Part shown: in pieces, positions 52,766 through 61,713 of the stretch | How positions within the stretch are numbered: the stretch's first letter is position 1 | How the letters are laid out: every line of letters starts with the position of its first letter | Assembly (NCBI RefSeq): GCF_036511935.1 | Contig: NZ_AP028878.1 | Span: forward strand, 4,216,001-4,280,000 | Direction: 5' to 3' | DNA length: 64,000 nucleotides | Source of the DNA: Marinobacter nanhaiticus D15-8W | GTDB lineage: Bacteria > Pseudomonadota > Gammaproteobacteria > Pseudomonadales > Oleiphilaceae | The notes under the pieces: model-generated | Seen by the model: the letters and a program-made list of their open reading frames with translations, nothing else | Told to the model about the DNA's origin: nothing | The model's database searches: none | Program-made: the position numbers and the translations under genes

Positions 52766-53504
52766 GACCGACCTGGCCCAGATCTGGGTGTACCTACATA
52801 CCTCCCCGTTGCTGGGGCTGACGGTGACGTTGCTGACCTATGGCGTCGCCCATCGGCTATACGTCTGGGCCGGCAATAACCCGCTGCTCAATCCGGTCAT
52901 TACCACGATCGGCATGCTGATCGTCTTCCTGCTGCTGACCGATACCAGCTACGAAGAGTATTTCGAGGGCGGGCAGTTTATCCACTTCCTGCTGGGGCCG
53001 GCGACGGTGGCGTTGGCGGTGCCGCTTTACGAGCAACTGCCCCGGTTACGTGCGGTGTGGATTCCGGTGTTGGTAGCTCTGGTTGCAGGCGTGCTTGTCG
53101 GGGCGTTAAGTTCGATGGCCATCGCCTGGGTCTTCGGTGCATCGCCGGAAACCATCCTCTCCCTGGCGCCCAAATCCGTTACGGCGCCGGTGGCCATGGG
53201 CATTTCCGAGGAAATCGGCGGCCTGCCCTCGCTGACGGCGGTGCTGGTGGTCGTGACCGGTATTATCGGCGCCCTGCTCGGCACGAAGCTGTTCGAATGG
53301 TTGCGGATCGACGATGACGGTGTGAAAGGCATCGCTATGGGTGTGTCCGCGCATGGAATTGGAACTGCGCGGGCATTCCAGGTGAGCCCGATGATGGGGG
53401 CCTTCTCAGGACTCGCGATGGCGTTGTCTGCGTTTGCCACGGCGGTGTTGTTGCCGGGGATGATTGATCTCGTGCGGGCCGTTTTTCCGGGGTTGTTGTC
53501 GTAA
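52758..53504 (+). CDS. lrgB: LrgB family protein
   Basis: This 248-residue membrane protein with about seven helices matches LrgB/YohK: FLLGPATVALAVPLYEQLP, LAPKSVTAPVAMGISEEIGG, AHGIGTARAFQVSPMMGAFS. It works with the CidA/LrgA partner whose gene overlaps it. The YohJ-YohK pair is the E. coli counterpart. Confidence 0.92.
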   Translation: MVETDLAQIWVYLHTSPLLGLTVTLLTYGVAHRLYVWAGNNPLLNPVITTIGMLIVFLLLTDTSYEEYFEGGQFIHFLLGPATVALAVPLYEQLPRLRAVWIPVLVALVAGVLVGALSSMAIAWVFGASPETILSLAPKSVTAPVAMGISEEIGGLPSLTAVLVVVTGIIGALLGTKLFEWLRIDDDGVKGIAMGVSAHGIGTARAFQVSPMMGAFSGLAMALSAFATAVLLPGMIDLVRAVFPGLLS

Positions 53505-53509
53505 AGGTG

Positions 53510-53601
53510 GTGCGGTTCGGCTTTGCCTCACCAGCACCCTACGCGGGCACAGCTCGACTCACTACATTGCGCAGGATGTGGTGAGCAAAGCGAACCGCAT
53601 C
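53510..53601. repeat. Dispersed-type palindromic repeat after lrgB
   Basis: TGCGGTTCGGCTTTGCCTCACC (from about 53511) is mirrored by GGTGAGCAAAGCGAACCGCA (53580-53599). The block has the form of the common intergenic repeats that carry a GGTGCGGTTCGC/GCGAACCGCACC arm pair. Confidence 0.6.
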
Positions 53602-53694
53602 GCTGTCTAGACCGGCCATACATTATCACGCCCTGAAGTTTCCCCTTTTCAGCTACACTGTCCGACAAAACAACAAAATTAGAAGGACGCCCCG

Positions 53695-55056
53695 ATGACC
53701 CTATCCACACACGTCTGCGTGATTGGCGCCGGTCCCAGTGGCATCACTGCTGCCAAGAACTGCCTTGAAGCGGGCCTGCCGGTCACGGTGTTCGAGAAGA
53801 ACGACAGGATCGGCGGCAATTGGGTCTTCAATGCCGCCACCGGCCATTCCAGCGTCTACGAAAACACCCACATCATCAGCTCGAAGGTCTGGTCCGAATA
53901 CGAAGACTTTCCCATGCCGCCGGATTACCCGGACTACCCCAATCACCGCCAGCTCCAAGCCTACTTCGACAGCTACGCCGCGCATTTTGGCGTAAAGGAG
54001 CATATTCAATTCCGCACCAACGTCGACAAGGTTGCCCGCACAACCGGCGGTGCCTGGGAAGTCACCACCACCGATGCGAATGGGCAGGCCCAACAGCAGA
54101 TGTTCAGCCACCTGATGGTCTGCAACGGCCATCACTGGAATCCAAAGTATCCCGACTACCCGGGCCACTTCGATGGCACCTTCATGCACTCCCACGACTT
54201 CAAGGGCGTGGACGATAGCTGGCGCGGCAAGCGGGTGCTGGTGATCGGGGCAGGCAATTCCGCCTGCGACGTGGCCGTGGAAACCGCGCGCCTGGCGGAC
54301 ACGGTCTGCCTGAGCATGCGCAGCCCACAGTGGTTCCTGCCCAAGTTCATGTTCGGCATGCCTTCGGATGTGCTCGGGGCCAAGAACCCCTGGATTCCCG
54401 CACGGGTCCGGCAATGGATATTCACCGGGCTACTGAAACTGCTGCAGGGAGATTACGAGAAGAAGTACGGTTTGCCCAAACCAAAAACGCCTGTCCTGAG
54501 CCATCACCCGACGATCAATTCGGACCTGCTGGACTTTATCCGCCACGGCCGGATCAAGCCGCGCCCGGCCATAAAGTCGTTCGACGGCAATACCGTGGAA
54601 TTCGTGGACGGGCGCAAGGAGGCGTTCGACACCATCGTCGCCTGCACCGGCTTCTGGATTTCCTTCCCGTTCTTCGAGCAGTCCTTTATCGATTTCAGCC
54701 GGGCCGAGCGTGTGCCGCTCTACCACAAGATGATGCATGCAGAGTACGACAACCTGTATTTCATTGGCCTATTTCAGCCTCTGGGCTGTATCTGGCCCTT
54801 AGCGGACTATCAGGCCAAACTGGCTTGCCAGGAGATCCTTGGGCACTGGCAGCGACCGGCGGACATGCACGGGGTGATCATGGACGAGATCAGCCACCCG
54901 CACTTGCGGTTCGAAAAGGGCGGGCGGCATTCGACGGAAGTGGATTACCACCTCTTCCGACAGGAACTGAAAGAGGAACTGCTGCAGGCAGGGATCGATA
55001 TCGGTCGGGCGCCGGAAGGCAGCCGTTACAAGCATTTCCATCAGGCGGCGGTTTAA
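53695..55056 (+). CDS. Flavin-containing monooxygenase
   Basis: This 453-residue enzyme has two Rossmann folds: VIGAGPSGITAAKNCLEAG (FAD, residues 8-26) and VLVIGAGNSACDVAVE (NADPH). Between them lies FDGTFMHSHDF, which fits the FMO fingerprint FxGxxxHxxxF, rather than the Baeyer-Villiger form. ACTGFWISFPFF is the typical C-terminal motif. It should N- or S-oxygenate small substrates; trimethylamine is possible, but nothing here proves it. Confidence 0.9.
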   Translation: MTLSTHVCVIGAGPSGITAAKNCLEAGLPVTVFEKNDRIGGNWVFNAATGHSSVYENTHIISSKVWSEYEDFPMPPDYPDYPNHRQLQAYFDSYAAHFGVKEHIQFRTNVDKVARTTGGAWEVTTTDANGQAQQQMFSHLMVCNGHHWNPKYPDYPGHFDGTFMHSHDFKGVDDSWRGKRVLVIGAGNSACDVAVETARLADTVCLSMRSPQWFLPKFMFGMPSDVLGAKNPWIPARVRQWIFTGLLKLLQGDYEKKYGLPKPKTPVLSHHPTINSDLLDFIRHGRIKPRPAIKSFDGNTVEFVDGRKEAFDTIVACTGFWISFPFFEQSFIDFSRAERVPLYHKMMHAEYDNLYFIGLFQPLGCIWPLADYQAKLACQEILGHWQRPADMHGVIMDEISHPHLRFEKGGRHSTEVDYHLFRQELKEELLQAGIDIGRAPEGSRYKHFHQAAV

Positions 55057-55070
55057 CTTGGCATGTGATA

Positions 55071-55532
55071 CTACGAGCCGACCATAGAGAGAATGTGATT
55101 CCACTGGCTTTCGGTAACCGGCATTACCGACAGCCGGGCGCCTTTCTTTACCAGCGGCAGATCGGCCAGTGCCGATTCTTCCTTTAACCGCTGTAACGGG
55201 ATCACATCGTCGAACTTGCGCTCGAAGACCATATCCACCGCCTTCCACCGCGGCTTTTCCGGCGAGCTCTTGGCATCGAAATAGGGGGACTGTTCGTCAA
55301 ACTGCGTGGGATCCGGATAGGCGGCCCGCACAACACGGATAACACCCGCGATGCCGATCAGCTTGCAGCTGGAATGGTACATGAAGACGCGATCGCCCTC
55401 GTCCATCTCCGCCAGGAAATTACGGGCCTGGTAGTTTCGCACGCCATCCCAGGCAATGGGTTCATCCGGCGCCCGGGCAAAGTCGTCGATGCCGCATTCG
55501 TCGGGTTCACTCTTGACCAGCCAGTACGCCAT
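55071..55532 (-). CDS. EVE domain protein
   Basis: This 153-residue protein is a single EVE domain: YWLVKSEPDECGIDDFARA, DGVRNYQARNFLAEMDEGD, then VFMYHSSCKLIGIAGVIRVV. EVE domains belong to the PUA/YTH fold and bind modified nucleic acid bases. GGAG is 7 bases upstream of the ATG. It converges with the monooxygenase gene and follows an ABM gene and a DJ-1 gene. Confidence 0.92.
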   Translation of the reverse strand: MAYWLVKSEPDECGIDDFARAPDEPIAWDGVRNYQARNFLAEMDEGDRVFMYHSSCKLIGIAGVIRVVRAAYPDPTQFDEQSPYFDAKSSPEKPRWKAVDMVFERKFDDVIPLQRLKEESALADLPLVKKGARLSVMPVTESQWNHILSMVGS

Positions 55533-55559
55533 AAAACAGCTCCGGAGTCGTTGATCGAT

Positions 55560-55892
55560 TCAAACCATGCCGTAGGCGCGTTCAACCCGCGCGATCCGCA
55601 CCGAGTACTCGGAATACCAGACATCCTGGCCGCGACGTTGGGCGACGAGATGTTGCGCATGCTGTTTCCAGCTGCGGATGGAGTCCAGGTCTCGCCAATA
55701 GGACACCGTGATACCCACGTCCTCACGTGCCGACTCTACGCCGAGGAAGCCTGGTTGCTCAGAAGCCAGCTCCACCATACGTTGAGCCATGGCGCCGTAG
55801 CCATGGTCGCCTTCGGTCCTCAGGGAAGTAAAGATGACCGCATAGTAGGGCGGCTCCGGGGTTTCGGCGATCAGGGGTAATGCTTCAGCCAT
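55560..55892 (-). CDS. ABM-domain protein
   Basis: This 110-residue dimeric-barrel protein belongs to a group of about 100 residues with PYYAVIFTSLRTEGDHGYGA, PGFLGVESAREDVGITVSYW and SWKQHAQHLVAQRRG. Members are predicted monooxygenases or stress-response proteins. It overlaps the DJ-1 family gene by 8 bases, a likely co-translated pair. Confidence 0.82.
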   Translation of the reverse strand: MAEALPLIAETPEPPYYAVIFTSLRTEGDHGYGAMAQRMVELASEQPGFLGVESAREDVGITVSYWRDLDSIRSWKQHAQHLVAQRRGQDVWYSEYSVRIARVERAYGMV

Positions 55893-56490
55893 TTTCAGTC
55901 CAGTCGAATTCCATCTGTCGTGCGGTCTTGACGGCCAATTCCCGGTTGGCGAGACGCTCCACCAGATGCAGGCTCATATCGATGCCCGCAGAGATTCCGC
56001 CGGAGGTGACCACGTTACCCTGGTCGATCCAGCGCCGGCCTGGCAGGACCTTGATCGCAGGGAAATTGTGGCGCAGGTCTTCAATATCCTCCCAGTGGGT
56101 CGTGGCCGTGCGACCGTTCAGCAGGCCAGCTGCGGCCAACAGGAAGGCGCCGGTACAGACCGACGCCACCAAGGGGATATCCTCGCCGCATTGCTCGATC
56201 CAGCGGATCACGGGGGGCTTTTCCAGTTCTTCGGCAACCACGCCACCCGGGACGATCAGCAGGTCGATGTCCGGATGTTCGGCAAGGGTATGGTCAGCCT
56301 GGATCCGCAACCCGGCGCGGGTCGTCACCAGTCCCTCATGTTGGGAAATGGTCATTACGGAGAAGGGTTCCGGCCCCACCGGTTGACGTTTCCGGTGCAC
56401 ACGGGAGGCCGTGGTAAAGACCTCATAGGGTCCGGCAAAATCCAGGACCTCTACATCATCGAAGACAAAAATACCTACGATCGTCGTCAC
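55885..56490 (-). CDS. DJ-1/PfpI family protein, isonitrile-hydratase-like
   Basis: This 201-residue protein has the DJ-1 fold with the nucleophile elbow ASVCTGAFLLAAAGLLNG (Cys near residue 112) and an acid in GIFVFDDVEVLDFAGPYEVF. The DFAGPYEVF and TTHW features resemble isonitrile hydratase (InhA) and the sensor domain of GlxA regulators. No DNA-binding domain follows. The start is GTG at 56490 with GGAGGG 8 bases upstream. The function could be isocyanide or glyoxal detoxification. Confidence 0.83.
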   Translation of the reverse strand: MTTIVGIFVFDDVEVLDFAGPYEVFTTASRVHRKRQPVGPEPFSVMTISQHEGLVTTRAGLRIQADHTLAEHPDIDLLIVPGGVVAEELEKPPVIRWIEQCGEDIPLVASVCTGAFLLAAAGLLNGRTATTHWEDIEDLRHNFPAIKVLPGRRWIDQGNVVTSGGISAGIDMSLHLVERLANRELAVKTARQMEFDWTENG

Positions 56491-56758
56491 TCAATCCGCC
56501 CTCCGGATAAGCCCGCTTCTCTGATGACGATACCCGCCCCGCAGACCGCGTACCAGATGCCCGGCAACAAAAATGTCCGCTATTTTGGCTGTTGGATAGA
56601 GGCGGGTCTTGCACAGGGCTAAACCGGCTACCTTGACAGCAAAGCGCTTCACCGTCTTAACTCAAATAACGCGAGGGCAAGGATATTGATGGCTGCCCCT
56701 CGCCTATTTCTCCAATAACAAGAACAACCTGGGCGCTTCGATCGGCCCGGGGTCAGAC

Positions 56759-57547
56759 ATGGAATCGCAACCCGTGAGTGACGCAGCCAAGGCGAGCCGG
56801 TGTATCCTGGAAACCCGAGGTCTGACCAAGGACTTCAAGGGGTTCACCGCTGTAAAGGATATCAACCTCAAGGTCAACGAAGGCACGATTCATGCCCTGA
56901 TCGGCCCCAATGGCGCCGGCAAGACGACCTTTTTCAACCTGCTGACCAAGTTCCTGACCCCCAGTGCCGGCACGATCCACTTCGATGGCCATGACATCAC
57001 CCACCGGCGCCCTGCGGATATTGCCCAACGCGGCGTGATCCGCTCGTTCCAGATTTCCGCCGTATTCCCCCATCTCAGCGCCCGCGAGAATGTGCGCATC
57101 GCGCTGCAACGCCAGTTGGGGGTCTCCTACCAGTTCTGGCGGCCCATCAAGATGCTGGACCAGCTCAATGATAAAGCCGATGCCCTGTTGCAGGAGGTTG
57201 GCCTGAAAGAGTTTGCGGAGACTAAAGCGGTGGAGTTGGCGTATGGCCGCAAACGGGCCCTGGAAATCGCCACCACCATCGCACTTGAACCCAAGCTGAT
57301 GCTGCTGGACGAACCGACCCAAGGCATGAGCGCGGAAGACGTGGGTACCGTTACCGATCTGATCGGCCGTGTGGTTAAAGGCCGCACCATTGTGATGGTG
57401 GAGCATAACCTCAATGTGGTGTCTTCCCTGGCGGACCGGATCACCGTCCTCAATCGTGGCGAAATCGTGGCCGAGGGCGATTACGAAGCCGTCTCGACCA
57501 ACCCGCAGGTGATGGAAGCCTATATGGGGACCGCCCATGCCGACTGA
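56759..57547 (+). CDS. livG: Branched-chain-amino-acid-type ABC transporter ATPase, LivG-like
   Basis: This 262-residue ATPase has Walker A GPNGAGKTT, Q-loop region RSFQISAVFPHLS, the signature as AYGRKRALEIATTIAL, Walker B LMLLDEPTQGMS, and switch His VEHNLNVV. The signature is degenerate compared with LSGGQ but usual in this subgroup. It opens the operon livG-livF-SBP-livH-livM and overlaps livF by 11 bases. Confidence 0.9.
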   Translation: MESQPVSDAAKASRCILETRGLTKDFKGFTAVKDINLKVNEGTIHALIGPNGAGKTTFFNLLTKFLTPSAGTIHFDGHDITHRRPADIAQRGVIRSFQISAVFPHLSARENVRIALQRQLGVSYQFWRPIKMLDQLNDKADALLQEVGLKEFAETKAVELAYGRKRALEIATTIALEPKLMLLDEPTQGMSAEDVGTVTDLIGRVVKGRTIVMVEHNLNVVSSLADRITVLNRGEIVAEGDYEAVSTNPQVMEAYMGTAHAD

Positions 57548-58256
57548 TGATCGGGCCGAGATGCTGAAGATCGAGAACCTTCATGCCTGGTACGGCGAGT
57601 CCCACATCCTGCACGGCATGAACCTGACGGTGCATGAAGGCGAGGTGATCACCCTGCTCGGGCGCAACGGCTCGGGTCGTACCACTACACTCAAGGCCAT
57701 TCTCGGACTGGTCGGCAAGCGCGAAGGCTCGATCAAGTTGCATGACCAGGAGACGATCAAGCTGCCCACACACCGTATCGCCCATGTGGGGCGCCTGGGT
57801 TACTGCCCGGAGGAGCGCGGCATCTTTGCCAGTCTGAACGTGGACGAGAACCTGGCCTTACCGCCGACACTGGCGGAGGGCGGCCTGTCCGTCGACGAAA
57901 TCTACGGCATGTTCCCCAACCTGAAAGAGCGCCGCGCAAGCCAGGGCTCGAAACTCTCCGGCGGCGAACAGCAGATGCTGGCCATCGCCCGCATCCTGCG
58001 TACCGGTGCCAAGCTGTTGCTGCTGGACGAGATCACCGAGGGCCTGGCGCCAGTCATCCTGCGCTCCCTGGACAAGGTGATCCGCCAACTGCGGGAGCAG
58101 GGTTTCACCATCGTACTGGTGGAACAGAATTTCCATTTTGCCGCGCCCCTGGCGGACCGGCATTACGTGATCGAGCACGGCCGGGTGGTCGAGCAGATCG
58201 ACGCAGAGGTACTGGAAGAAAAACGGGAGCAGTTGAACAGGCACCTGAGTGTTTGA
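57537..58256 (+). CDS. livF: Branched-chain-amino-acid-type ABC transporter ATPase, LivF-like, altered Walker A
   Basis: This 239-residue ATPase has a Walker A reading GRNGSGRTT, in which the lysine that contacts ATP phosphates is arginine. The rest is standard: signature LSGGEQQMLAIAR, Walker B LLLLDEITEGLAP, switch His replaced by Gln-Asn context in VEQNFHF as in other LivF. It pairs with LivG to power the permease. The stop lies inside the first unit of a 16-bp tandem repeat. Confidence 0.88.
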   Translation: MPTDDRAEMLKIENLHAWYGESHILHGMNLTVHEGEVITLLGRNGSGRTTTLKAILGLVGKREGSIKLHDQETIKLPTHRIAHVGRLGYCPEERGIFASLNVDENLALPPTLAEGGLSVDEIYGMFPNLKERRASQGSKLSGGEQQMLAIARILRTGAKLLLLDEITEGLAPVILRSLDKVIRQLREQGFTIVLVEQNFHFAAPLADRHYVIEHGRVVEQIDAEVLEEKREQLNRHLSV

Positions 58257-58312
58257 TGAAACCGGTGTTTGACGAAACAGGTGTTTGACGGAACGAGTGT
58301 CTGAACGAAGGG
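58249..58312 (+). repeat. 16-bp tandem repeat, four units, over the livF stop codon
   Basis: The units read GTGTTTGATGAAACCG, GTGTTTGACGAAACAG, GTGTTTGACGGAACGA and GTGTCTGAACGAAGGG. The first supplies the last codon (Val) and the TGA stop of livF. Confidence 0.85.
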
Positions 58313-58383
58313 ACGCAACCGTCCTCCATACGGGACTGGCCAGCACTCGAAAACAAACAAGAAAAGCGACGAGGGCAAGGACT

Positions 58384-59664
58384 ATGTTCAGTAAAAATGC
58401 CAAGTTCACGACCACTACCAGTCTCACCCCGGAAAAAACGTCCAACCAACGTAATCTCGTGAAAGGATTGGTGACGGCTATAGGCCTCGCATTGGTAACC
58501 GGGCCGCTAAGCGCCCAGGAGGGCCTGTCCGATGACAAGGTCCGAATCGGCGTTCTCAGTGATATGTCCGGGGTCTATAAGGCGCTTGAAGGTCCCGGCG
58601 CCGTGGTCGCCGCCCAGATGGCGGTGGAGGACTTCGGCGGCAAGATCATGGACAAGCCCATCGAGATCGTCTCCGCCGACCACCAGAACAAGCCGGATAT
58701 CGGCGCCAGCACCGCGCGGGAGTGGATCGACGCCGACCAGGTGGACATGATCACCGCGCTGGACAACTCCTCGGTGGCGCTGGCGGTACAGGGCCTGGCC
58801 TCTGACAAGAAAGTGATCACCATGAATACCGGGGCGGGCACCACGGCATTGACCGAGGAACAGTGTACGCCCTACGGCATCCACTACGTCTACGATACCC
58901 ACGCGCTGCCGGTGGGCACCGCGACCGCCATGGTCAAGAACGGCGGCGAGTCCTGGTTCTTCATCACTGCGGACTACGCGTTCGGTCATTCGCTGCAACA
59001 GAACACGGCGGATGTGGTGAAAGAGCTGGACGGTGAAGTGGTCGGCAACGTCAATGCACCGCTGGGCACGACCGACTTCTCCTCGTATCTGTTGCAGGCG
59101 CAATCGTCCGGCGCCGACGTCATCGGCCTGGCCAACGCCGGACAGGATACGGTGAATGCCATCAAGCAGGCCAACCAGTTCCGCATCGTGCAGAGCGGCC
59201 AGAAGCTGGCGGGGATGCTGGTCTTCATCACCGACGTGAAGAGCATGGGACTGGATATTGCCCAAGGCCTCCAGTTCACCACGGCCTTCGTCTGGAACCA
59301 GGACGAGGAAAAGCAGGAGTGGTCACAGCGGTTCTATGATCGTCACGGCGCCATGCCCACCATGGTTCAGGCCGGCGTCTATTCCGCCGTCACCAACTAC
59401 CTCAAGGCCATCGAAGAGGTAGGTACTGACGACTCCGATGCCGTACGCAAGCAACTGGGCGAGATGAAGCTGAACGACATGTTCGTCAAGGACGGCGAGA
59501 TCCTCGCCAACGGTCTGATGCTGCACGACATGTACCTGGTGGAAGTCAAGAAGCCCGACGAGTCCGGCGATGATTGGGACCTGCTGCGGGTGGTTTCGAC
59601 CATCCCGGCGGAAGATGCCTACATCCCGCTGTCGGAAACCCAGTGTCCGCTGGTCAATAAGTAA
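58384..59664 (+). CDS. Periplasmic substrate-binding protein of the LivK/amide type
   Basis: This 426-residue type I periplasmic binding protein has an N-terminal signal (LVTAIGLALVTGPLSAQ) and the Leu/Ile/Val-binding-protein fold: KVRIGVLSDMSGVYKALEGP, DNSSVALAVQGLASDKKVI, FFITADYAFGHSLQQN and IGLANAGQDTVNAIKQA. In this subfamily substrates include branched-chain amino acids, amides and aromatic acids; the ligand here is unknown. The start at 58384 is chosen for the signal peptide; the frame to 58285 crosses the tandem repeat. It lies between the ATPase and permease genes. Confidence 0.88.
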   Translation: MFSKNAKFTTTTSLTPEKTSNQRNLVKGLVTAIGLALVTGPLSAQEGLSDDKVRIGVLSDMSGVYKALEGPGAVVAAQMAVEDFGGKIMDKPIEIVSADHQNKPDIGASTAREWIDADQVDMITALDNSSVALAVQGLASDKKVITMNTGAGTTALTEEQCTPYGIHYVYDTHALPVGTATAMVKNGGESWFFITADYAFGHSLQQNTADVVKELDGEVVGNVNAPLGTTDFSSYLLQAQSSGADVIGLANAGQDTVNAIKQANQFRIVQSGQKLAGMLVFITDVKSMGLDIAQGLQFTTAFVWNQDEEKQEWSQRFYDRHGAMPTMVQAGVYSAVTNYLKAIEEVGTDDSDAVRKQLGEMKLNDMFVKDGEILANGLMLHDMYLVEVKKPDESGDDWDLLRVVSTIPAEDAYIPLSETQCPLVNK

Positions 59665-59674
59665 TCTAACCTGA

Positions 59675-59696
59675 GGGGCGGTCTTGCGGCCGCCCC
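59675..59696 (+). promoter_or_regulatory. Stable hairpin between binding-protein and permease genes
   Basis: GGGGCGG pairs with CCGCCCC around an 8-base loop, 10 bases after the stop. There is no good T-run. Such hairpins often keep the binding-protein mRNA more abundant than the permease part. Confidence 0.55.
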
Positions 59697-59724
59697 GCTT
59701 CCTGTTCCTGAAGGAGAACCCGGT

Positions 59725-60621
59725 GTGTCGATCCAGGTGATCATGGCCCAGGCATTGCTGGGGCTCAACGTGGGTGTGTTCTACGCCATGCTGAGTCTCG
59801 GGCTGGCGGTGATATTCGGGCTGCTCAACATCATCAATTTCGCCCACGGGGCGATGTATATGCTGGGTGCGTTCATTGCCCTGATCGGCTACACCCTGTT
59901 GGATCAATGGTTCGGCATCAGCCTGCAGATCGGCTTCTGGGCCTCGCTTATCGTGGCGCCGGCGCTGGTCGGGCTATTGGGCATTATCCTGGAACGCACG
60001 ATGCTCAAACGGCTCTACGAGCTTGACCACATCTACGGGCTCCTGCTGACCTTCGGCATCACGCTGATCCTCCAGGGCCTGTTCTCGAACTATTTCAACG
60101 TCTCCGGTACGCCCTACCCGGGCCAGCCGGAAATCCTGGCCGGCGTGGTCAACCTTGGCTTCATGTATTTCCCCACCTACAGGCTGTTCGCCATCATCTT
60201 CTCGCTGGTGGTCTGCTTCGCCACCTGGTATGTAATCGAGCATACCCGTCTGGGCTCGCGGCTGCGTGCCGGCGTGGAGAACCCCAGCCTGACCCAGGCT
60301 TTCGGCCTCAACGTGCCGCTGATGATTACCCTGACCTTCGGTTTCGGCTGCGCCCTGGCCGGTCTTGCCGGTGTTCTGGCGGCACCGATCTATTCTGTCA
60401 GCCCGCTGATGGGTGCCGACCTGATTATCGTGGTGTTCGCGGTGGTGGTGATCGGTGGCATGGGCTCGATTATGGGCGCCATCGTCACCGGCCTGGTGCT
60501 GGGCATGGTGGAGGGGCTAACGAAGGTGATTTACCCACCTGCGGCCAGCACCGTCATTTTCTTCCTCATGGTCCTGGTGCTGCTGTTCCGGCCCGCCGGC
60601 CTTTTTGGCAAGGAGAAGTGA
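59725..60621 (+). CDS. livH: Branched-chain-amino-acid-type permease, LivH-like
   Basis: This 298-residue permease with about eight helices shows the LivH pattern: GLNVGVFYAMLSLGLAVIFG, LLNIINFAHGAMYMLGAF, and the EAA-like VENPSLTQAFGLNV, then GGMGSIMGAIVTGLVLG. The start is GTG at 59725 with AAGGAG about 9 bases upstream. Confidence 0.92.
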   Translation: MSIQVIMAQALLGLNVGVFYAMLSLGLAVIFGLLNIINFAHGAMYMLGAFIALIGYTLLDQWFGISLQIGFWASLIVAPALVGLLGIILERTMLKRLYELDHIYGLLLTFGITLILQGLFSNYFNVSGTPYPGQPEILAGVVNLGFMYFPTYRLFAIIFSLVVCFATWYVIEHTRLGSRLRAGVENPSLTQAFGLNVPLMITLTFGFGCALAGLAGVLAAPIYSVSPLMGADLIIVVFAVVVIGGMGSIMGAIVTGLVLGMVEGLTKVIYPPAASTVIFFLMVLVLLFRPAGLFGKEK

Positions 60622-60628
60622 GCCTGTC

Positions 60629-61543
60629 ATGATCAATCGCGCCCTCTGGATCATCATGCTGGTGGCCGGCCTGACGGCCCCCTTCTTCGCCTACCCCGTA
60701 TTCGTCATGGACTTGCTCTGCTTCGCGCTGTTCGCCTGCGCGTTCAACCTGCTGCTGGGCTATGTCGGCCTGCTTTCTTTCGGCCATGCGGCCTTCTTCG
60801 GCGGCGCGGCCTATATCGCCGGCCATGTCATCAAAGTCTGGGGGTTCTCGCCGCTGCTGGGCATTCTCACCGGCGCCGCTTTTGCCATGGTTTTGGGCGC
60901 GATCTTCGGCTACCTGGCCATCCGGCGCCAGGGTATCTACTTCGCCATGATCACACTGGCGTTGGCGCAGATTATCTACTTTATGGCATTGCAATTGCCC
61001 TTCACGGGTGGAGAAAACGGGTTGCAGGGTATCCCCCGTGGCAACCTGCTGGGTTTTATCGACCTCAATAATTCGCTGACGATGTACTACTTCGTCTTCG
61101 CCATTTTCCTGGTCGGCTTCTGCATCATCCACCGTACGATCCACTCGCCCTTCGGCGAGGTGCTGCAAGCCATCCGGGAGAACGAAGCCCGGGCCCTGTC
61201 GCTGGGTTACGACGTGGACCGGTTCAAGCTCCAGGCCTTCGTGATTTCCGCCACGATGGCAGGTCTGGCAGGAGCGACAAAGGCCGTCGTCTTCCAGTTC
61301 GCGGCCCTGACTAGTGCCCACTGGCAAACCTCCGGCGAAGTCATCCTGATGACCCTGGTGGGTGGACTCGGCACCGTGTTCGGCCCGGTGGTCGGCGCCC
61401 TATTGGTTGGCTCACTGAGCCACGAACTGGGCTCGTTCGGCTCCTGGGTACAGGTGATCCTGGGGGTGATCTTCGTGGTGTGCGTGCTCACCTTCCGCCG
61501 GGGGATCGTCGGCGAACTGGAGCGCCTTACACGCAAACGCTGA
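60629..61543 (+). CDS. livM: Branched-chain-amino-acid-type permease, LivM-like
   Basis: This 304-residue permease with about eight to nine helices has FNLLLGYVGLLSFGHAAFFG, the conserved AIRENEARALSLGYDVDRFK loop, and MTLVGGLGTVFGPVVGALLV. The ATG at 60629 is used; the frame from 60605 (TTG) overlaps livH and has no ribosome binding site of its own. It ends the operon. Confidence 0.92.
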   Translation: MINRALWIIMLVAGLTAPFFAYPVFVMDLLCFALFACAFNLLLGYVGLLSFGHAAFFGGAAYIAGHVIKVWGFSPLLGILTGAAFAMVLGAIFGYLAIRRQGIYFAMITLALAQIIYFMALQLPFTGGENGLQGIPRGNLLGFIDLNNSLTMYYFVFAIFLVGFCIIHRTIHSPFGEVLQAIRENEARALSLGYDVDRFKLQAFVISATMAGLAGATKAVVFQFAALTSAHWQTSGEVILMTLVGGLGTVFGPVVGALLVGSLSHELGSFGSWVQVILGVIFVVCVLTFRRGIVGELERLTRKR

Positions 61544-61713
61544 AAGGCGCCTGGTTGAGTCCCGACCAGACGCTTGACCCACCTCAAGTCCACGAACCAA
61601 ATGATCGATCTGTCGTTCAATCCGGGCGTATGATGGCCAATCCCCTGTAAGTTCTCGTACCCCGAGGACACGCGGCGGTACCCAGGGGCAATCCGCACGC
61701 CAAGGAGGATCCC

